DNA from: Paraphysoderma sedebokerense | Lineage: Eukaryota; Blastocladiomycota; Physodermatomycetes; Physodermatales; Physodermataceae | Assembly: GCA_025602915.1 (NCBI GenBank) | Contig: JAHLJZ010000017.1 | Coordinates: forward strand, 124,001 to 188,000 | Length of the DNA stretch: 64,000 nucleotides | Direction: 5' to 3' | Shown here: one piece after another, positions 10,401 to 20,400 of the stretch | Numbering within the stretch: the first letter of the stretch is position 1 | Layout: each line of letters opens with the position of its first letter | Notes under the pieces: model-generated | The model's database searches: none | Seen by the model: only the letters and a program-made list of their open reading frames with translations | What the model was told of the DNA's origin: nothing | Program-made: the position numbers and the translations under genes

Positions 10401-13400
10401 TGCGATAAAAGGCTGAGAAGAGTCACATTTGCTTGGTGGTGATACAGTATCTGACAAAGCGAGTACTCGTTCCCCATCCGCTTTGGGTCCAGCTTCATTA
10501 TCCTCAGTCTGAATAACATTGGCCAATCTGTCTTCGATTTCATCAAACAGCCTAGCTTCAGTTCCCCAAACGTCTATGCAATTTAGCAAACCTAGCAATC
10601 TCTCGGAATACGAACTGAGAAGTTTCCCCGCCAAATCGGGGGAGATCGACGGAGGGATACTTGATGATGGCTGCGACTGCAATGACTGGGTACCCGTCGC
10701 TAAATTAACTGGAGTGGGTGCCGGGTCCGAAGACAGGTGCCTTGCTGACGTGTTGATGGTGAGAGACGCAGATTCTTGGGTCTGATGCAACGTGAGGGTA
10801 TGATAGGTTATATCCTGAAATCGCATCATAATACTATGGAGCTGATCGAAAAGGCACCTACCATACTATTTATCCTCTGGATATTTTCTTCAGAGATCCA
10901 TGCTTCTTCGCTTGGCTCCACCTGCAAAAATCCAGACTCCAAAACGATTTCTGGAGCCACGGAATTGTTTAACTCTGAACCCTGGGGTAAAGAAATACTG
11001 CCAAAGTTATTGACAACAGGGGAAAGCAGTTGTCGAGGCGAATGAGTAACTTGTGGAGACAATTTATCGGCGAAAGGAATGTTCGATTGAAGGTAGATTG
11101 CATGAACAACATTTGATATCAACGAAGAGATAACTGCTAGCAACGGTTTAACTATATGTGTTCGAATGTAGTTTTTGGTGTAGGGGTCTGTAGTCAAAGA
11201 TTAATCATACAATGCCTGCAGGGCAATAGAAATAAACAAAAAACATACTCTTTGAGGCAAATACCGCTATGATCTTTGCAGTCATACTCAAAATTTTTTG
11301 TTTCTGATGATTCAGTATCAGATCCTTCAAGATATCAATCACATCGTAATCTTCGAGCTCTTCGATAATCGCATCTGAAGAACCGGTCAAATGTTTGAAC
11401 GTAGAATGATATAAATAATTATCTAGTTATACCTCCCATCACAGTTAAGTTAAAAAGACAAGTCAATCCACCACATTGTAGGTCATAATCATCCGACCGC
11501 AAAAATTTTAGAACGCCTTCAATAACGTTACTATCTAAAATCGCGTCATTACATCTCGCTGTTTCAATGGAAGTTATTTCAAGTTTAATCATGGTTAATC
11601 CAGCCCATTGAAGACAAAGAGACGTCCAAACCTAAACCGCAAATGCTGCTGTAAATATCCACGATATACAGCGGAATGACGGGTTTACTACTTGAAGCCA
11701 ATTCATTCAACACGGTGATGTTCTTGCGGGTAACAATTTCACGACAGGCAGACGCTATCCATAATGATATTATGTTATCGTTGTACGTTATTATTGATAG
11801 ATGCGATAACCGCCGTACCATGAGAACTTAAGTCATGCAAGACAGTTAAAGCCCAATACTTATTGTCTTCGTCGTTAGAATCGGCCAATAATCCCATAAG
11901 TTTTGCAACCAATCCATTCTTTATGAGTTGCTTTTGAAACGGTTCTGCATGCGGGATTCGTCAAAAATTGATCAATTTACTTACACGTTAGAATGAACGT
12001 ACCATCGCGGAGGGAAAGAAACTTCAGCGATCGCAAGACTACCCTGACGAGCAAGTCTTCCTTGATCGAAAGCAATGATATAAGGGACTTGATGATATCT
12101 TTCCTTTGACGAAATTCAGCTCGACAGACGTCTGAGACGCGAGTGTTAAAGAATTTGATATCACCGCTGGAATAACCAGGAGGGATCAAACCTTTAGAAA
12201 CGAATTCATGCATCAAGCACAAGCACCAATACGCTAACTCAGTGTCGTCTATGACAAAAGGATATGAGTCAAAGACCGAGTCTTGGGGAGTACAACTGTT
12301 ACGACAAACCGCTCTTGATCATTGATGTGAGCAAGGCCACAATATTGAAAGGTAACAATGATTTTAAGTGCTTTTCAATCGCTAGATTAAAGAATATTAG
12401 TATTCTCGCACAATAGTGGCGCAGTATGTAATTTTATCGAACCATCAGTATCGGATCCACCGATTAGTCGAACCAACGCATGAACGCAAAGTTTCTGCAT
12501 GCTTGCATTACCATAAGAACTTCTAATCATCTGTCCTAGGGGAGAAATAAATTCGTATTCCAAAATACTAGCATGTAACTCATCTAATTAGGTTATGTCA
12601 ATCCCTGTCTTCATATAATTTAATACCCAGGAAATGGATGTAGAGTAAACCTTGGGAGGTCAATGAATGTACAAGAACTAATGCCCAGAATGTAATTTCT
12701 TTCGTTGATGAATTCTGATGTGAAATGTAACGGTGAAGTATTGGAAGAACACCTTCTTCTACCAGTTCTGTCTTTCGCACATCTAAACACGTAACCAACA
12801 TAAGTGAATTGCATATTATTCCAGGATCGGAAAGTACGCATACCATCATTCGCAATTAGATCATAAATGGTAATAACGACGTACTGACAAATCATTTCCT
12901 TCTTAATCTCCTTGTCTAAATCTTCCGGTTTGGTACTAATCGACGGTGAATACAGCTCAAGCAATTTCAAAATTTTAGCAAGAACCGTCAATGCTCCGGC
13001 TTGTATTAGAAGCTGTCGGTTTTCATCTGTCACGGCATTTGGTAAATAAACTGTCTTTTTAAGGATCTGTCTAACTGTTGTGCGTGTCATACCATTTTTG
13101 GCTAGGCACTGAAGCACAATCACACCCTTTTGACAAAGGTCCAACTTCTGTACCGATGAGCAGGCCAACAATATATCCGGCAAATGCTTAGCTAATGTCG
13201 GTTAGCATATAAAATAAACAAATCAGAAGCCAATTGGTTTCGATTTCAGTACATATTCGTTAAATATACTGGACTTACGCGAGACTGCTCGTCTTAACAA
13301 GATTCGGAGGGCACTGCGATAAGCAAACAAAGCAATCAATAATAGATAATGACAAAATGTTCCAGAATAGAAAACAGCATTAGGCTTTTGTTGCTGTCAG

Positions 13401-13702
13401 TTGTCCTCGACTTTAGGCAGAACACACCTCGCTTGCAATGTAACATTGTGAGATTTTGTCAATTCGGCCAAAGCACTCAAACTTATTACTATTAGATAAA
13501 TTGGATCAGCTTTACTTTAACCAAATGCCGTTTATGAATTTCATTCGCTCAAATTACCATCTTCCAACTGCCTGCTATTTGATATAAGTAGGTTCTTCCG
13601 GGTGGTCTTCCTTGGCGGCCTTTTCAGATGCGAGAGAACCGAATATGTCATCAAAGCCGCCGAAAATACCACCAAAACTGTAAATGTGCCAGAGGGCGCC
13701 AT
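7457..13702 (-). CDS. Giant ARM-repeat protein with N-terminal membrane anchor and two SPRY-like regions
   Basis: Twenty-two exons fit with unbroken phase: 13558-13702, 13428-13488, 13279-13313, 12844-13191, 12651-12782, 12443-12583, 12310-12381, 12003-12248, 11819-11944, 11681-11754, 11433-11631, 11249-11374, 10862-11187, 10055-10814, 9820-9987, 9500-9756, 9039-9443, 8914-8978, 8596-8848, 8292-8552, 7746-8232 and 7457-7632, about 1620 residues. The N-terminus (MAPSGTFTVLVVFSAALMTY) looks like a single membrane anchor followed by basic residues. Helical ARM/HEAT-type repeats follow (LSALAELTK, WALTVLHDLSSH, CGGLTCLFNLTVM). SPRY 1 is near 9040-9440 (GKYMYEVVLS, IQIGWA, GDVIGVMIDFD). The second is 7457-8232 (GDVIGVAVGYD, VNFGARDFLI). 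The SPRY resembles RNF123/KPC1, but no RING finger is visible. Function unknown. Confidence 0.75.
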
Positions 13703-13920
13703 ATCATTTGAATAGCTATATCAAGAGTTTCACGTCAGTCCGATAAAGGCTTAATTCATTTATCGATTTTGGTTTGGTTTCCGGACGAAGCATCTAGATT
13801 GCAGCAACTAATTCAGCCACCAGACTCCACCGAGGTGTCAAGCTCAAATTTGAGTAGTAAATAAATAAATTGATCATTTAATCGGGGTTTATCCACAGAA
13901 ATACAACAGAAACCACATTA

Positions 13921-15559
13921 CTACATTTTGTCTATGACGGCCAACATGTCTTCTACATTATCAATTTTATCTCTTGGTTTTCCTTTCTTCCTTCCCAACT
14001 CTTCTTCGCGCCTGTCAATCTTTTTCCAATCGCTCCAATCCACTATGCGCACTCCATTCTTCATGAGATATTGTACAACAGCGTCACCACCGGCTTTGGC
14101 TTTAAAACCTGCATCTACCTGCGAAGTAAGATCGGCAACCACTGTGTCGGCAGTCTCAAATGCATCGCTCATCGTTGTTGCAATGACTCCTGTTGGGCCC
14201 CGCTTTAGCCAACCAGAAACATAGAGCGGGGTGTCTGGTCCCTATAGCACACCAAAATGTCAATAAATCATCAAAAGATGAATACATGAATTGAACAATT
14301 TCCTTACCCCGGTGGTAATGGTCACTCTTCCCGCTTCGTTGGGCACAATGCTCTGAGCATGGTCGAACGGTAGCCCTTCCATGGGAGTACTCTTGTATCC
14401 AATACTCTTTAGCACCATTCCTGACTCTATAGTTTCATATTCGTCCGTAGCAATGACTCTATCTCCGTCTGCCGTGTTCACTCTTAACTTGACCTGCTCA
14501 GCTTTGCCAGATCCTAATATTTCAACAGGGGATCGGAAAAAATCAATTTTGAATTCTCGATTTTGATCAGTCAATGGCGATTGCGAAGATAAATGTTTCT
14601 GAATGAGAGAAAGTATGCGCGATTTTGGCCGATTTGACTTTAAAAATGCTTCATTATTTTTGATCGAACCATTGATCAGACCGATGTTTGCATCGACGTA
14701 TAGAGACTTCAAAGACAATAACTCTCGAATTTCTTTCGCAGTAAAAGCGACCTAAAAATAAATCATTGTAAATAGTATTCAGGTTGCGTACTTCAAAAAA
14801 CTCACTAGTCATACATGAATCGGGCCTCTTCGACCGATCAGTCTAACTCTCTTTACTCTGCTCTTTTTTAACTTCTCTATTGCTTCATCTGAAATATCAG
14901 TCTTCGCCAATGTATCAACATCTTTCAATAGTACTCTTGCGCAATCTAACGCAACGTTGCCCATTCCGAAAATGCTAACGACTTCAGTATCCAAATCTGG
15001 ATTTAGATGCTTGAAATCCGGAAAAGCATTATACCATCCTACAAATTCTCTTGCTGAGAAAACATTTTTAAGCGATTCCCCAGGAATATTCAATGATTTG
15101 TCTAAAGGTGCCCCGTAAGATAAAATGATGCCATTGTAGTGAGGAGAAAGTGTCGACAATGGAACCGATTTGCCGACCTCGACGTTTCCGAAGAACTTAA
15201 AATTAGGAGTGGTAGCAATTTCTTCAAACTTATGTATTACGTTCTGATTTTTCACATAAATGAGAGAATAAATGTGAGTAAATTTGTCGAATCCTCGACT
15301 CCAAAAATCAAAAACTCACCTTCACTTCGGGATGATCTGGGGCCACTCCAAATCTTACTAATCCGTAAGGAACAGGTAAAGCTTCGTACATATCGATCTT
15401 GACATTTTCAATGAGCTTCATCAACCGATAGGCGGTGTAAAATCCTGCCGGTCCAGCGCCAACAATAGCGAAATGAGGAGGCGGGCTTCTCAAAATGGGC
15501 TTTTGTGAGTATGAACGGACGGCGAACGACTGAAGTGGCCGTCTAAATGAGGAATACAT
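13921..15559 (-). CDS. ARH1: Mitochondrial NADPH:ferredoxin (adrenodoxin) oxidoreductase
   Basis: Four exons (15320-15559, 14815-15243, 14308-14751, 13921-14241) join in phase 0 to give 477 residues, the usual length for FDXR/Arh1. Residues 1-28 form an Arg/Ser-rich mitochondrial presequence. The FAD-binding motif AIVGAGPAGFYTA follows at about 31, then YEALPVPYGLVRFGVAPDHP. A second nucleotide-binding segment (IFGMGNVALDC, about 160) binds NADPH. Late landmarks are RLIGRRGP, VAFTAKEIREL and YVSGWLKRGPTGVIATT. The enzyme passes electrons from NADPH to mitochondrial ferredoxin for Fe-S cluster, heme A and related biosynthesis. Conserved motifs fall exactly across each splice junction, so the model is solid. 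Confidence 0.95.
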
Positions 15560-15828
15560 TAGGGATCAGGAGAATAAATAGTGTTGTATTGAACAAACGA
15601 TGGAACTGTGTCTTGAAATTTTCCGGAGCCAAGACGGTGTTAAAATGGAGAACAATAGAAGGAAAGTCGAGTCATAATTTGTTAAGGACTCTGACTCCAG
15701 CCATCATTAAATTTCAATGAACAAACTATCAGCATTTATATTCACAAAGTGGACATTCTGCGTATTTCATCTTTGTCCTTCTTGCTAGTCTCTACCACCG
15801 TAGCTCATACATGAGGTGATTTATACTC

Positions 15829-16236
15829 CTATACTGTCTGTTTATCTTGATAGTAACTTCGTAGTCGCATTGTCAGTTCATACTGCGACATTGGATGAGT
15901 AAACTCTTCAGCGAATTCTTCTTTGAATTTAATCCATTTAACGAATGGGGTTTTACTCCGCTGGTTTGAGCGAAGAGTTTACTCATCCAATGTCGCAGTA
16001 TGAACTGACAATGCGACTACGAAGTTACTATCAAGATAAACAGACAGTATTAATGTATTGCTAGATTGATATCTTGACAGAGCGGATCGTCGCTCGGCTT
16101 CTAGTGATTGTATTTTCGCTTGAAGATCGGCAATTGTAGGGTTTTCATTTGCCATCGCGCGAACACTGGTTTCTGGGAGTTGGTCTGTTGTAGATTCAAG
16201 AGATTCAGAGTCGGACTCTGCTGAAAATTTTGACAT
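15829..16236 (-). CDS. Small coiled-coil protein with inverted copy of its last exon in the intron
   Basis: The N-terminal exon starts at 16236 (MSKFSAESDSES), is acidic/Ser-rich, then has a heptad-like helix (ADLQAKIQSLEAERRSAL). The C-terminal exon, 15829-15960, follows an AAACCAG acceptor. It encodes 43 residues beginning RSKTPFVKWIKFKEEF and ending YYQDKQTV before TAG; its composition is clearly protein-like. The donor is unresolved: one at 16041/16042 keeps phase 0, another near 16087 would keep phase 2. The start could also lie upstream, near 16290 (MNSLADM), through another intron. The intron contains a perfect inverted 79-bp copy of the end of the last exon. Family not recognised; about 105-110 residues. 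Confidence 0.5.
15831..16050. repeat. Perfect 79-bp inverted repeat with 62-bp loop
   Basis: Bases 15831-15909 are the exact reverse complement of 15972-16050, with 62 bases between. The left arm is the coding end of the small coiled-coil gene; the right arm lies in its intron region. The loop holds the 3' splice site and the first part of the last exon. The flanks do not match, so the repeat edges are sharp. Confidence 0.95.
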
Positions 16237-16391
16237 ATATCGATGATGTCTTCAGATCGTTCAGATTACCTCATGTCGGCTAGAGAGTTCATGATAACCG
16301 GGCAATTATTCTTGATTGTTTGAACTTCAACTTTATTTCTTGCACTGTAATTACAACCGTGAAAAACATTATTCAACCGTAACCATGTATT

Positions 16392-17872
16392 TTAGTCTGC
16401 CGCGTACTTATTACCCAGCCATTCACTGATGTCCATTTGATCGCGGTGTTGAAAGGCGACGTCGAGGAGGGTAGACATCGCAATAAACTTCAGATTAGGG
16501 AGCGTGCTAAAATGCATTGAGCGAGGCGATTCCAAAAGTCTAAATCGGAATTATTAAATGGCAATCTTTCAGCCTAAGTTCGAATGCATAAATTTTACAA
16601 ACCTTTGCACCTGGTGATCGTTAGTTGTCCAGCCGTTCCAACTTCCGCAGACTTTCCACTCTTTATGTAATTTTATACCTTTCCCTTCGAGACGAGAATC
16701 ATCCAATAGCATATTCAATATTTTCTCCCTCCATTCTCTGTCACGATCATTCGATCCCTTTTCGTACTCTCCACTCTCCACTATGATGCCATCCGCATAC
16801 TTTAATCCTGTACTTTCTTCATCCGTCACCACAATACGGCTTCCAGAAATTGCCGAATATTTTTGAGCGTTTTTAAATATATCGAGGTTTTCAATTACAC
16901 TGACGTGATTTCGTGGAAGAATAATGGAAAGATTCATTGATAATTTGGGGCAAAGGAGGAGATAAGAGTTTAGGAGAGGTGACTTGAGCGACGGACGAGG
17001 GAAAAAGGCGAGATGAACTTTAGTCATGTCAGGTCCGAGCAAATTATGGAAAGTAAGCATATGAGTCAGAGCAGTCAACGGCGCGAATTCTGGGGAAGAC
17101 AGGTTGACAACAGAAAGTCCCGGGGCGTTTTCAACGAGTTCCTGTTGCATAGATGTCAAACATTTAGTAAGAAGTTACTTGAACATGCCCCACGTCTCAG
17201 AATATCTCACCTCTAGTGCTTCATGCCTGGACGTACGTGCACAGACAACATCAGCTCCAAGAGTGCGGAGCGATTTACCAACATGTGCCATGGATTCAAT
17301 ATACTCCGGGTGTTCCCCGTATCCAGCATATATGTCGCCAAAACCAAGTGAAACAGTTGTTGCTCCTGTTTAAAATTAAATAAATCAGCGCACCGAAGCT
17401 GCGATAAGAAAGCCATATAAGAAACGTCGAAATTACCCAGCGCTTTCGCGACACGCTCACTGACCATTTTCTTTTTCCAAAATCCAGCGTCCTTCCCTTT
17501 GGCATGCTCTTCGCCCGGGAGCCAAAGGTCTACGAAGGCCACTGTCTTATTTGCCAATGGTTTGCCTTCGAATTCTAACAATCCTGCTAAGATTTCATCC
17601 TCGCTTTTACCCAGCTTCTGTTCTTCGTTGTGTTCAATGGCCGATTTATACCGGGTTTGCAGTTTCAATGCAAGGCCCAGGATGGTGGTCAATCGGTTAC
17701 CACTTGGTGATTCAAAATCTATAAGGCTATGTGTGTCCTCTTGCGTTGATTTCCGAGCATTGCCATCACTGCTAAGCCGCCGCGCGGGGGTGGAACAGAG
17801 GAGCGGACTAAAAGTTCGGGAGATAGACACCGCTCGTGCTAACTGCATGTAATGCAATCGTATGTTGCGCAT
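16392..17872 (-). CDS. Ornithine carbamoyltransferase-like protein lacking catalytic motifs
   Basis: Four exons (17437-17872, 17211-17365, 16603-17141, 16392-16539) give about 425 residues. The N-terminus carries a mitochondrial-type presequence; a second ATG at 17848 (MQLARAVSISRTF) is an equally good start. Landmarks follow the carbamoyltransferase fold in order: GDIYAGYGEHPEYIESMAHV (where OTC has the LGGxxE and DTARV segments), VNLSSPEFAPLTALTHMLTF (like the NGLSD..HP..LADYLT region), RIVVTDEESTGLKYADGIIV, and a C-terminal LLESPRSMHFSTLPNLKFIA resembling the FYSPRSLVFxEAENRxW element. The carbamoyl-phosphate loop STRTR is replaced by a Lys-rich stretch (FWKKKMV) and HCLP by VCGSWNG, so catalysis seems unlikely. 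It may be a regulatory or structural paralogue. Confidence 0.7.
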
Positions 17873-18241
17873 CGTTGAATTCGATTTCGACTTCGAAAAT
17901 GAGATGAGTGTGGTCGTGCCTTACATTTAAAAGACAAAAAGGAGCTTAGATAGTTGAAGTTGAAGTGTGAAGTTTGAATCAACCGAAGTTGTTATGACCC
18001 AAAGTGAGATCAGTGACGTCATCTTGTGTGCGAAGAGCGCTCGAGACAATCGATCCTGACATGGTAAATGGAGCAAGTTCTCGAGCAAGAGAAACTTTTG
18101 GAGAGATGAAATGGATGAAAAACGTTGCCAACGGACTATAATGCATCATTGTGGACTGCGAGAATCAAGAACGGTTTCGGCGTACTAAAGAATTACATTT
18201 TTAATACATATTACATTGCTCTCCTCCGATTGAAATGGGAC
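17873..18241. other. Upstream region of the OTC-like gene and 3' flank of the PQ-loop gene
   Basis: No coding frame was seen. It contains a perfect palindromic TGACGTCA element, listed separately, about 140 bases upstream of the OTC-like start codon. Confidence 0.5.
18014..18021. promoter_or_regulatory. CRE-type bZIP site TGACGTCA
   Basis: This perfect 8-bp palindrome is the consensus site of ATF/CREB-family bZIP factors (fungal Atf1, Sko1). It lies 142-149 bases upstream of the OTC-like ATG at 17872. An 8-mer can occur by chance; position and perfect symmetry are the only support. Confidence 0.4.
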
Positions 18242-19636
18242 TTATATACTCCCATATTCGGTTTGCTCAGATCTATACTGCTGTGAATTATCGATAATTG
18301 AGGGCTTTTTAGTATACAACCAAGCTTGCACAATGATTATCCCATCGAAAACTAAAGTTCCTACACTTCCGATTAGGTAAGGCAAGGTCGATTCAACAAA
18401 TTTAGGCCCAACCAGTTCATTGATTCGAAGTATCACTGAGATACCGTAGAAGAGATTGGCGAGGATTGTAATCAAAAATGTGTAGATTGATATTCCATCT
18501 ACGCTACGAAATTTGTGGTTTTCGACAATTTGAGGAATTCTAAGAGTGTTGGGCAAAAATTAGAATGTGCAATTCAAACCCAGATATAGAGCAATAATAA
18601 AATGACAAACCTCGAACAAAAATAGAAAAGGCCGCTAACCCAAGCTAAAGCCGATCCGATATCAATTACACTAGGGGATAATTCGAGTGTGGCATTACAT
18701 AATTGGGCGGCTTCGGGTACCCCTAAATTAGCTGCACTTTGGACTACCATTCCTGGTGTCTCACTCATATGAATCCTCTCATTTGGCGACTGCTGAAATG
18801 GTAATGCAGCAAATATAGAAACGCCGAACATAGCCAATGATAAGACTTTCTTCGGCGTATTATTAGAATCATCTGTTGAAAGAAGCGAGGGTTGCGAACA
18901 GTTGTTGGGAGCGTCCTCTCGAAGGAGAGGTGATACTTCTTCCTCTTTCGGAGGTTGAGGTGTGGGGTATCGAATTCGATAATACATGTACTGACCCAGC
19001 GTACCAACGTCAATGAAAAGGAAATAAACTCCAGTATATTGTTGTGTAGAGAACTGTGTTGTTAAGATGGCTCCTATTGTATTTGCAATATCACCAACTA
19101 GAAAAAAGGTCTGTTAGCTCTCAATTCACACAGGGTCACATCAACCCGTTGTGGAAATATCTACTGAAACTTACATGTCCAGACGAGCAACAGGCCTAAA
19201 CTTAATCCTGCAACACATTTCCTTTGATAATTTTTCCATAATTGTGGTACTAATATTTAAATAAGATTGGAAGGAGAGCGATTTGAGCAAAGCGGATTAG
19301 ATGTGAGCGAGAATTTTGGGTAGCAGAAAAATGATTCTTTAAAGTCGCATCCATGAACTGTAGAAACTCTTCAGAATGATTAAAAAATCAAATTATTACC
19401 CATAGCTACTCCATACAGCAATATAGATATTAGGCCAGCAATCATAGCGACATTCTGGGAAGGGGTATAAATACATTCACCTATAAACCACAGGGGCCCC
19501 CAAAAAAAAACTGTTAAACTTTGTCCCAAAGGTATCAGTAATGCTTAAGTCGTGGATATATACCAAAATAAGATCCCCAAAATTGGGAGTATGCATAGTC
19601 GTCGATCACAGGTGGATCACATACACATTTTGACAT
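18242..19636 (-). CDS. PQ-loop vacuolar/lysosomal amino-acid transporter (Ypq/PQLC2-like)
   Basis: Five exons (19564-19636, 19400-19510, 19175-19249, 18611-19097, 18242-18539) join in phase to 347 residues. Seven-helix PQ-loop architecture is visible. PQ motif 1 is VPQLWKNYQRK, followed by AGLSLGLLLVWTFGD; PQ motif 2 is IPQIVENHK, followed by VDGISIYTFLI. A Ser/Pro/acidic loop sits between the two bundles, including LLREDA, which could serve as a dileucine vacuolar sorting signal. Yeast Ypq1-3 and animal PQLC2 export cationic amino acids from vacuole or lysosome; substrate here is inferred. The first exon ends after GSYF and the next starts at a 9-T run, FFFWGPLW; that homopolymer is a risk for sequence errors, but the frame holds. 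Confidence 0.85.
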
Positions 19637-20399
19637 GATAAAAACTATATTGATTCTGCATAAAAAGTATCCCTCAACTTTTAAGTGCATGCGAAGTGTG
19701 GCTGAAGTTTTTAGTTTGGCGGTCCCGTGATCGATCCTATCGGTTTCTTCAAAATATCCAAAATGCCCGAATAATTGAGGATTCTACTAACAAATAATCA
19801 GAATCATACTTTTATTTAAACTGCGGAGTCAGTCTTATGCGGGTAGTATATCGGCCGTATTTTCAAAGTACGAATCCGCATCAAAATTTTCTAATTGCCC
19901 TCAGATGAAAGAACCAGTGAAAAAAACCAGTAAAGATTAGGAATCAACGCAAATATGTATTTCGTTCAGAATCAGTCCGACAATAACCGTACAAGATTGT
20001 GGAATTAGAATCCGCTTCGTAATGTCCAACCCCAGCCATCATCAACGTGTTTTCAGAGAATCGAGTATAAAAGCAAACTTAACCGTAACAGTCGATTCAA
20101 CTGATCATACGAAGTCAGTTGTCATTGCATGCAGTGCAGTTGATTACAAAGGTATGTGTGGTTTTTAAAACTTGCACACGGGCCGTAATATATATATCCC
20201 GTTCCTCTCCCAACATTTCCAGAAACTTCATTCAGCGGACGTATGGCACAATGTCAGTGAGTTGACAGTTCGTTGGGTTAGATTAATAATAAAATGATTA
20301 TATCATCAAACAAGGGAATACATTCAACTCTCTGTAGGTACAAACTATTGGAACTACATTAAGCAATTGATGCTACAGCTAACATTCAATTTATCAGTT
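19637..20399. other. Intergenic region with a possible plus-strand spliced transcript
   Basis: Lies upstream of the PQ-loop gene and downstream of the F-box/RPEL gene. The left half shows nothing clear. The right half has a plus-strand TATA box and two intron-like segments, listed separately. Confidence 0.4.
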
Positions 20400-20400
20400 T
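20066..20400 (+). ncRNA. Candidate short spliced transcript (TATA box plus two intron-like segments)
   Basis: A canonical TATAAAA occurs at 20066-20072. Downstream are two well-formed introns by the rules of this genome: 20152-20222 (GTATGT...TTTCCAG, 71 nt) and 20257-20337 (GTGAGT...TCTGTAG, 81 nt). Spliced product contains only tiny frames, for example MSVQTIGTTLSN or MAQCQYKLLELH, both 12 residues. It could be a non-coding RNA, a leader whose coding part I missed, or coincidence. It would run into the 3' end of the minus-strand F-box/RPEL gene. The 3' end is not defined. Confidence 0.3.

Noticed and set aside
13571-13700. Frame encoding FGGIFGGFDDIFGSLASEKA and on to a stop, looking like the end of a small protein
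   Set aside because: It overlaps the first exon of the ARM/SPRY gene in another frame, has no usable start or splice donor upstream in matching phase, and the MAPSG frame splices cleanly onward.
16430-16480. ATG-initiated MSTLLDVAFQHRDQ as start of the small coiled-coil gene
   Set aside because: This stretch is the last exon of the OTC-like gene, in phase with its upstream exon and ending in TAA at 16392.
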